Of a stretch of 12,111 nt of DNA, positions 8,168 to 12,111 are shown in pieces. Position 1 is the first letter of the stretch. Every line of letters starts with the position of its first letter. The stretch spans positions 1-12,111 of the forward strand of contig JADNYV010000949.1 in NCBI GenBank assembly GCA_015501055.1. The letters run 5' to 3'. Under the pieces are notes generated by a model, which did no database searches, was not told the DNA's origin, and worked only from the letters and a program-made list of their open reading frames with translations. The position numbers were made by a program, and so were the translations under genes. This stretch comes from Mucidula mucida. Its lineage: Eukaryota > Basidiomycota > Agaricomycetes > Agaricales > Physalacriaceae.

Positions 8168-10867
8168 TTACAGTCCTATGTCACCCTTATCCTTGTCGCT
8201 GCCTGTGTAGTCCTCTGGAAGGAGTTCTGGTACTCTGAGCACGCCACGTTCGCTGGGAAGCAATTGAAAAACAGCGCAGAGTGCATGAATATTGACTTAC
8301 ATCTCATCCACCGCCTTCAACAAATCATAGTTTATCTCAGCGTTGACGACAGAGTCAAATTTGTACGCCGGATGTGCGCGCACGAATTTTCTTATCCACG
8401 CAGCGGGTGTTATCAAGGAGCCTTCAAGTTTGTCAGTGTCGGTACACTGGAGCGCACAAATTGTATGTTACCATTGGACCGTTTCCGTATGAGATCCAGA
8501 TACTTGTTTATCTTGACCAAGGCTTTCTCCTCAACATCCAACGTGTCCACGTACTCGGAGACCAGCCCAAGAAGTCCAGTAAACATCTCGCCCTAACCGG
8601 CTGTTAGCCATGTCTACATCCGAGTCGCATGGAGTACATACATCACCGTTCATGATTTCGTTCATAGTCATTTCGGCGTATTCCTGCTCAACTGGTTCCT
8701 TTTGGACCCCGTTCTCAGGAGCTGGCACAGTCGGGAAACAATTCCGTAGCTTCTTCTCCTTACGAGGGGCATCTCCGTTCACAGCACTGCTGCAACACGA
8801 TGACGCGACGCTCGATGACCTGCTTGACCCTTCCCTAAACACATTCTTGCGGAAGAAAAACTTTTGTGAATTCGAAGCGTCTCGTAGCTGAGCCCTTGAC
8901 ATGTTCTCATCAACCTGATAAGCAAAGTCAACGACAGAGCAGATCGCACTGAGGTTTCAATCTCGTACCTTGGAAATAGGCATGTAGAAATTGAGATTGA
9001 AGCTGAGGATAGCTCGAGAGAGCAGGACGACGAATGCCGCATACGCTGCGTTTTCAAAGTCTGTCATTTGAACTTCCATACTTCGAAACTCGACGCGCCA
9101 TCCTATTGGAGAATTAGGCGGGGGAGGTTTGAATCTTAAAGTCTGCCAATTTGTGGATTGTATATTCTGTGTAGTTCATCAATGATGGCTGTAGAGACAT
9201 TTCTGCCTTCAACCGAACCTCAAAATGATCACTGCTCGACTCGTCATCCTGATCGATAGTCTCTGAAAACACTACAAGCGGATCACGAATGAAGAGATGG
9301 GCGATATGTTTGGAAAGCAAGTCATCGAGACCTGTCCATATAGTTAGTGTGGAGTGACGGACCAAAGAGCGTACTCGCCATGGCATTTCAGACGGTCGAA
9401 GATAGCTTCGTCATATGGAACGTAGGTATCATTATATTCAGGTCGGTTCGCCCAATCATTAGCGATGTAAAGATCGACGCTATCATATCTAGACTTTGGA
9501 ATTCTGTATCGGTCGTTCTTCAAAGGCTGGTGACCAATGAGATTCTGTGAGGAAAGGTTAATAGTATGAAGTCGAACCTTCAAGCCCCGTTCTTCTTCCG
9601 TACGATCGTCTACACTGCCTGCAATCACGTTCCACCGACAGTCTACGTCGGTGAGGTATCCACGCCAAATTGGACTTGCAGCACTGAGCGCCAACTAACT
9701 TCCACTATTAAATTCGACGATCGCACAGAAGACTGCCGCGTACCAAGATCGGCCCAATAGGTATCAGAGCGTCGTACATACGCCTCGCTTCGTTAACATT
9801 GCAAGCTTGAAACGTCAATTGCAGACAGGAGCAGCCCATTCCGAAACCCATAGCATCCAGATAGACATGATCGGGTAATGCAGCGCCACCTTTTGCCTCT
9901 AAGAGAATGTTTCGTGTAGAGAACTTATGAACGGGCATGAACGAACATACCGCTATCTTCCGAGTATAAGTTCCTGTCCCATGGGATTGTAGGATCAATG
10001 AAAGGTTTCGGGGTCTGCTCGTCAAAGAATATGGGCAGATTAATGGCCACCTTGGACCCTCTGCGTCTACGGATATTAGCGGTAAGAGTGCTAAACATCA
10101 TTTACAGAATGAGATGAAGTAATATGCCATAGACTGTTCACTGACGGGAAACGAACATGGGGATTGGTGATTTCCTCCGGAAGGAACAGACTGTGGCTTG
10201 AAATTGCGCCTGACGGGTCAAAATATGGCTCAGTGAAGGGACCTGGAACTCCAAGGCGGGGATAGGACGTGAACGTCAACGGGATCTCGTTCTTCTTTAG
10301 ATGTTGTCGGGCTAAGCACCGTCTGGAAAGGATTGATGTGTATGGTGCCGACATACAGTCACTTTGACGCACCTGTAGCGCATATTGCTCTCTACAGAAA
10401 TAAGATCGGATATGGAGCCAGTGTAGGGAGATCCGGGAGTAGATTCAAGCATGAACCGGCCGTATTCCGGATGGAACGTGGGTATAGGAACTCTGCGCGC
10501 TGGTCTAGTCGAGAAAGATAACAATGTTATCGCCCGACTCACTTGTCATCGCAATCCAAACAGATATCATCCACTATTGAACCGAGCTTCTCGAGGATCT
10601 CCGTTTGTCGCAGTGATAGTTTCGCGTTCTTGCCTTCATTGTCAAAAGATACGACCATGTACTCGACCTGACATGACGCTTATAACGAAAATAAGGATAG
10701 TTGGTGGGTGGACAAACCTCGTCACCCCAGAGCAGCTCGTCACCGGTGCGGTCCTTCAGTCTGTCCCAGATGTGCAGAAACTGAGTGATTCCGTGGTATC
10801 GAACATGATCGGCGTATTTTTTCGCTTCATCCCAGGACAAAGGAGTGCCAAGATACAAGAGACCCAT
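8168..10867 (-). CDS. GSH1: Glutamate-cysteine ligase (gamma-glutamylcysteine synthetase)
   Basis: ATP-dependent, rate-limiting first step of glutathione synthesis: glutamate plus cysteine to gamma-glutamylcysteine in the cytosol. Exons: 10867-10718, 10667-10543, 10504-10373, 10322-10146, 10090-9951, 9898-9744, 9694-9578, 9526-9379, 9331-9219, 9166-8969, 8914-8642, 8592-8472, 8421-8301, 8252-8168; 684 aa, close to yeast Gsh1 (678). Eukaryotic ligase motifs run in order: [27 protein letters not shown] (conserved acidic site about 46-52); [41 protein letters not shown] (about 257-275); [92 protein letters not shown] Ser/Cys-rich variable insert lies around 510-540. An in-frame TAA two codons before the ATG supports the start. 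Intron 2 is only 38 bases and intron 8 needs a GC donor. Confidence 0.96.
9332..9378 (-). other. GC-AG intron 8 of glutamate-cysteine ligase
   Basis: The exon ends CATG, the intron starts GCGAGT and ends GGACAG, and the next exon starts GTCTCGAT. Joining gives CAT GGT CTC GAT (HGLDDLL), matching the family pattern HGxDxxLxKH. Using the GT three bases further in leads straight to a TGA. Length is 47 bases. Confidence 0.82.
9527..9577 (-). other. Intron 7 of glutamate-cysteine ligase with two in-frame acceptors
   Basis: 51 bases from donor GTTCGA to acceptor CACCAG, giving ERGLKPLKNDRY, the form expected for the family. An upstream CTCACAG, preceded by pyrimidines, would give a 33-base intron and add six residues (NLIGHQ). 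The whole intron is also stop-free and divisible by three. Confidence 0.7.
10505..10542 (-). other. 38-base intron 2 of glutamate-cysteine ligase containing a hairpin
   Basis: Donor GTGAGT, acceptor GACTAG. Removing it joins GACAA to ACCAGCG and gives DDKPARRVP, continuing into the conserved [10 protein letters not shown]. It is the shortest intron in the window. Positions 10517-10531 form a perfect inverted repeat, GATAAC / GTTATC, around a 3-base loop. Confidence 0.78.
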
Positions 10868-11189
10868 GATTTATTGGTGGTACAAGGGAAACCAAGCAGA
10901 GAGATAAGCTCCTCGCTGAAGCGAAACGGTCAATAAGAACAAGTCCGTGGTCGTTTTGGGCAAAGCTTTGTCAGATCGCTTTTCACGAATTGCGCAATCG
11001 GTTGGTAAGGCTGACCGAGATCGTGCCGTGATATTGGAAGAAACCGAGTGCCGAAAGATTAGAAGCATCCCAAGTAAATAGTTTGTGTGTGTCTATACAA
11101 GTGGTCGTGGAAAAACAAGAAAGCCATTACTACGAGTACGTCACCAGAAGATATGAGGGGAAATGAAAACAACGTGTTGCCCAGCTTTA
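10868..11189. promoter_or_regulatory. Intergenic region: ligase promoter and Beclin 3' end
   Basis: 322 bases without a gene. The left part is the 5' region of the glutamate-cysteine ligase and the right part is the 3' region of the Beclin-like gene; both are on the minus strand. A perfect 10-base palindrome ATTGCGCAAT lies at 10989-10998, 121 bases upstream of the ligase ATG. No exact Yap1 site (TTAC/GTAA, i.e. TTACTAA or TTAGTAA) was found; a near match TTACTAC occurs around 11127-11133. Short open frames here look random. Confidence 0.5.
10989..10998. promoter_or_regulatory. Perfect palindrome ATTGCGCAAT, bZIP-like site
   Basis: Ten-base perfect palindrome in the presumed promoter of the glutamate-cysteine ligase. 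TTGCGCAA is the C/EBP-type bZIP core in animals; whether a fungal bZIP factor uses it here is unknown. It could also be chance. Confidence 0.3.
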
Positions 11190-11565
11190 TCAACCATTGG
11201 CACCGTTAGTTGCCCACTTTAGACACATCTTCAAGGCGAGAAGAACGTGCCGAAGAGATCGAGTCCAAGCCTCTTCCTGATTAAACTGAAGCTTGACAGA
11301 CACGTCTCCAATGCGGTCCTTGACAACTCTGAGAAGGCAACGTCAGTCAGCCTCGAGATATGAGAAATTACTTACTGATGAGGAAATTCGATGCTGGAAT
11401 CCTGTGACTTAATGTAGTCCATAAGCTGTTTAAGACACTCAATGAAGGCAACCATTGCGATATCGAACCGACGATTATGGAGTAGCCGTCCAAAGTGGAG
11501 GTCACCAGAACCATACAACTCATACTGTGACTTGTCGCCCGAGGTTTTTTCAATCCGAGAGAACG

Positions 11566-11568
11566 AAA
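11566..11568 (-). other. Single extra base causing a frameshift in the Beclin gene
   Basis: On the coding strand the sequence reads ATGGGTTTCGTTCTCTCGG. Read from the conserved YRLVPMG it runs into TGA after GFVLSD. Dropping one T from the TTT run gives MGSFSRIEK, the usual Beclin motif, and restores about 117 codons downstream to a normal C-terminus. No GT donor in the preceding exon offers the phase that would bypass the shift. Confidence 0.8.
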
Positions 11569-11994
11569 CCCATCGGAACCAAACGGTAGCTGGAAAAAAC
11601 CGAGGTCAGAAGACACTGGAAATGCGGGGGAAAGAAATCCACGGACTTGTCAAATGTGTAGTCCAGCTTACGAGCAATGGTGTACATCAAAAGTAACGTT
11701 TGACCCCAAGCAGCATTGATTTCTGCCCACTCAACCTTGAGAAGAACAAATTATGAAAGGAAAGCGTCACGGGAGGTCAGACTTACAGGAACTCCAGGTA
11801 CTCTGCCTAATCGCAGCCCATTGATTGTTCCAAAGACGCCGTCGTGTCCGATGCAAAAGGCGTCGTTATAAACATTGGTGCGTTCTAATTTCTCTAGTGT
11901 AGCGGAATCTGTGGCATAAGCAGCACGGAGGGTAGCCAATTGTGCTGTTTGTTGGTCCAAAGTTAAAAGTTGTTCGTTGTGTGTCCGCCAGAAT

Positions 11995-12042
11995 CTGTAT
12001 GTATTGTTAGGAAAGTGTCTGCGTGAAATGAGAAGGACTAGC
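11995..12042 (-). other. Probable GC-AG intron in the Beclin gene
   Basis: The exon ends AACGA, the intron starts GCTAGT and ends ATACAG, with a good branch-like CTAAC (TCCTAACAAT) near the acceptor. Joining gives EEEENEFWRTHNEQ, like the Beclin coiled-coil/BARA boundary. It is 48 bases, in frame and stop-free, so retention would also translate. The only GT nearby gives the wrong phase. Confidence 0.6.
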
Positions 12043-12111
12043 TCGTTCTCTTCTTCTTCTAATTCCCTTTCCTCGAGCTCAAGTAGGCGCAATTCGTGAT
12101 CGAGCTGCTCA

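Larger units (their letters stand above)
11190..12111 (-). pseudogene. ATG6: Beclin-1/Atg6 3' part, cut by window edge and carrying a frameshift
   Basis: C-terminal part of the Beclin-1/Atg6 subunit of the class III PI3-kinase complex, which makes PI3P for autophagosome formation and vacuolar sorting. Exons visible: 12111-12043, 11994-11787, 11735-11647, 11589-11376, 11328-11190, about 239 residues; the 5' part lies beyond 12111. First comes the end of the coiled coil (LLELEERELEEEENE), then the BARA/evolutionarily conserved domain: LEKLERTNVYNDAF, HDGVFGTINGLRLGR, VEWAEINAAWGQTLLL, NYRLVPMG, YELYGSGDLHFGRLLHNRRF, VAFIECLKQLMDYIKSQD, LRHVLLALKMCLKWATNG. The frame shifts by one base between NYRLVPMG and SRIEK at about 11566-11568, giving an early TGA. 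The first intron (11995-12042) needs a GC donor. The family call is firm. Whether the gene is truly broken, or the base is a sequencing error, cannot be told here, so the pseudogene label is provisional. Confidence 0.85.

Noticed and set aside
8264..8891. Plus-strand frames of 77-110 codons opposite the 3' ligase exons
   Set aside because: Shadows of ligase exons 11-13; no motif of their own.
10451..10936. 161-codon plus-strand open frame over the start of glutamate-cysteine ligase
   Set aside because: It overlaps exons that match the ligase N-terminus very well on the opposite strand.
11368..11616. 82-codon minus-strand frame within the Beclin gene
   Set aside because: It is in the wrong frame relative to the conserved BARA sequence and spans an intron/exon border.
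1..12111. CRISPR array, tRNA/rRNA gene, bacterial operon or transposase
   Set aside because: No regular spaced repeats, no cloverleaf seen by eye, pervasive spliceosomal introns, and no transposase or reverse-transcriptase motif in any frame.

Overview
The window looks like nuclear DNA of a filamentous basidiomycete, most likely an Agaricomycete. Almost every gene is cut by many very short spliceosomal introns of about 38-61 bases with GTNNGT-type donors. One gene encodes a secreted alpha-galactosidase with a fungal cellulose-binding module (CBM1), which fits a plant-debris-degrading fungus. Nothing prokaryotic, viral or transposon-derived was recognised, and no tRNA, rRNA or CRISPR array was seen. 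The exon models were built by hand from reading-frame continuity, splice consensus and remembered family motifs, so exact junctions are predictions.

Layout from left to right: (i) an intergenic tract at 1-294; (ii) a UTP18-like ribosome-biogenesis WD40 protein on the minus strand (295-2158, 4 exons, 573 aa); (iii) a CBM1-GH27 alpha-galactosidase on the minus strand (2399-4487, 13 exons, 491 aa); (iv) a divergent 256-base promoter region; (v) an unassigned plus-strand gene (4744-7328, 6 exons, about 773 aa) with a PH-like domain, a long coiled-coil region and a Gln/Pro-rich tail; (vi) the mitochondrial F1-ATP synthase delta subunit on the minus strand (7427-8063, 4 exons, 165 aa); (vii) glutamate-cysteine ligase on the minus strand (8168-10867, 14 exons, 684 aa); (viii) the 3' part of a Beclin-1/Atg6 gene on the minus strand (11190-12111, cut by the window edge).

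The genes do not form a pathway. They are mostly housekeeping functions (rRNA processing, ATP synthesis, glutathione synthesis, autophagy) with one secreted carbohydrate-active enzyme and one gene of unknown role. I see no defence system, biosynthetic cluster or mobile island. The points most worth a second look are: three introns that only work with GC instead of GT donors, one of which splits the catalytic nucleophile codon of the alpha-galactosidase; a one-base frameshift in the Beclin gene; a 38-base intron nearly filled by a perfect hairpin; several stop-free introns with lengths divisible by three; and the PH/coiled-coil gene, the only protein here without an assigned function.
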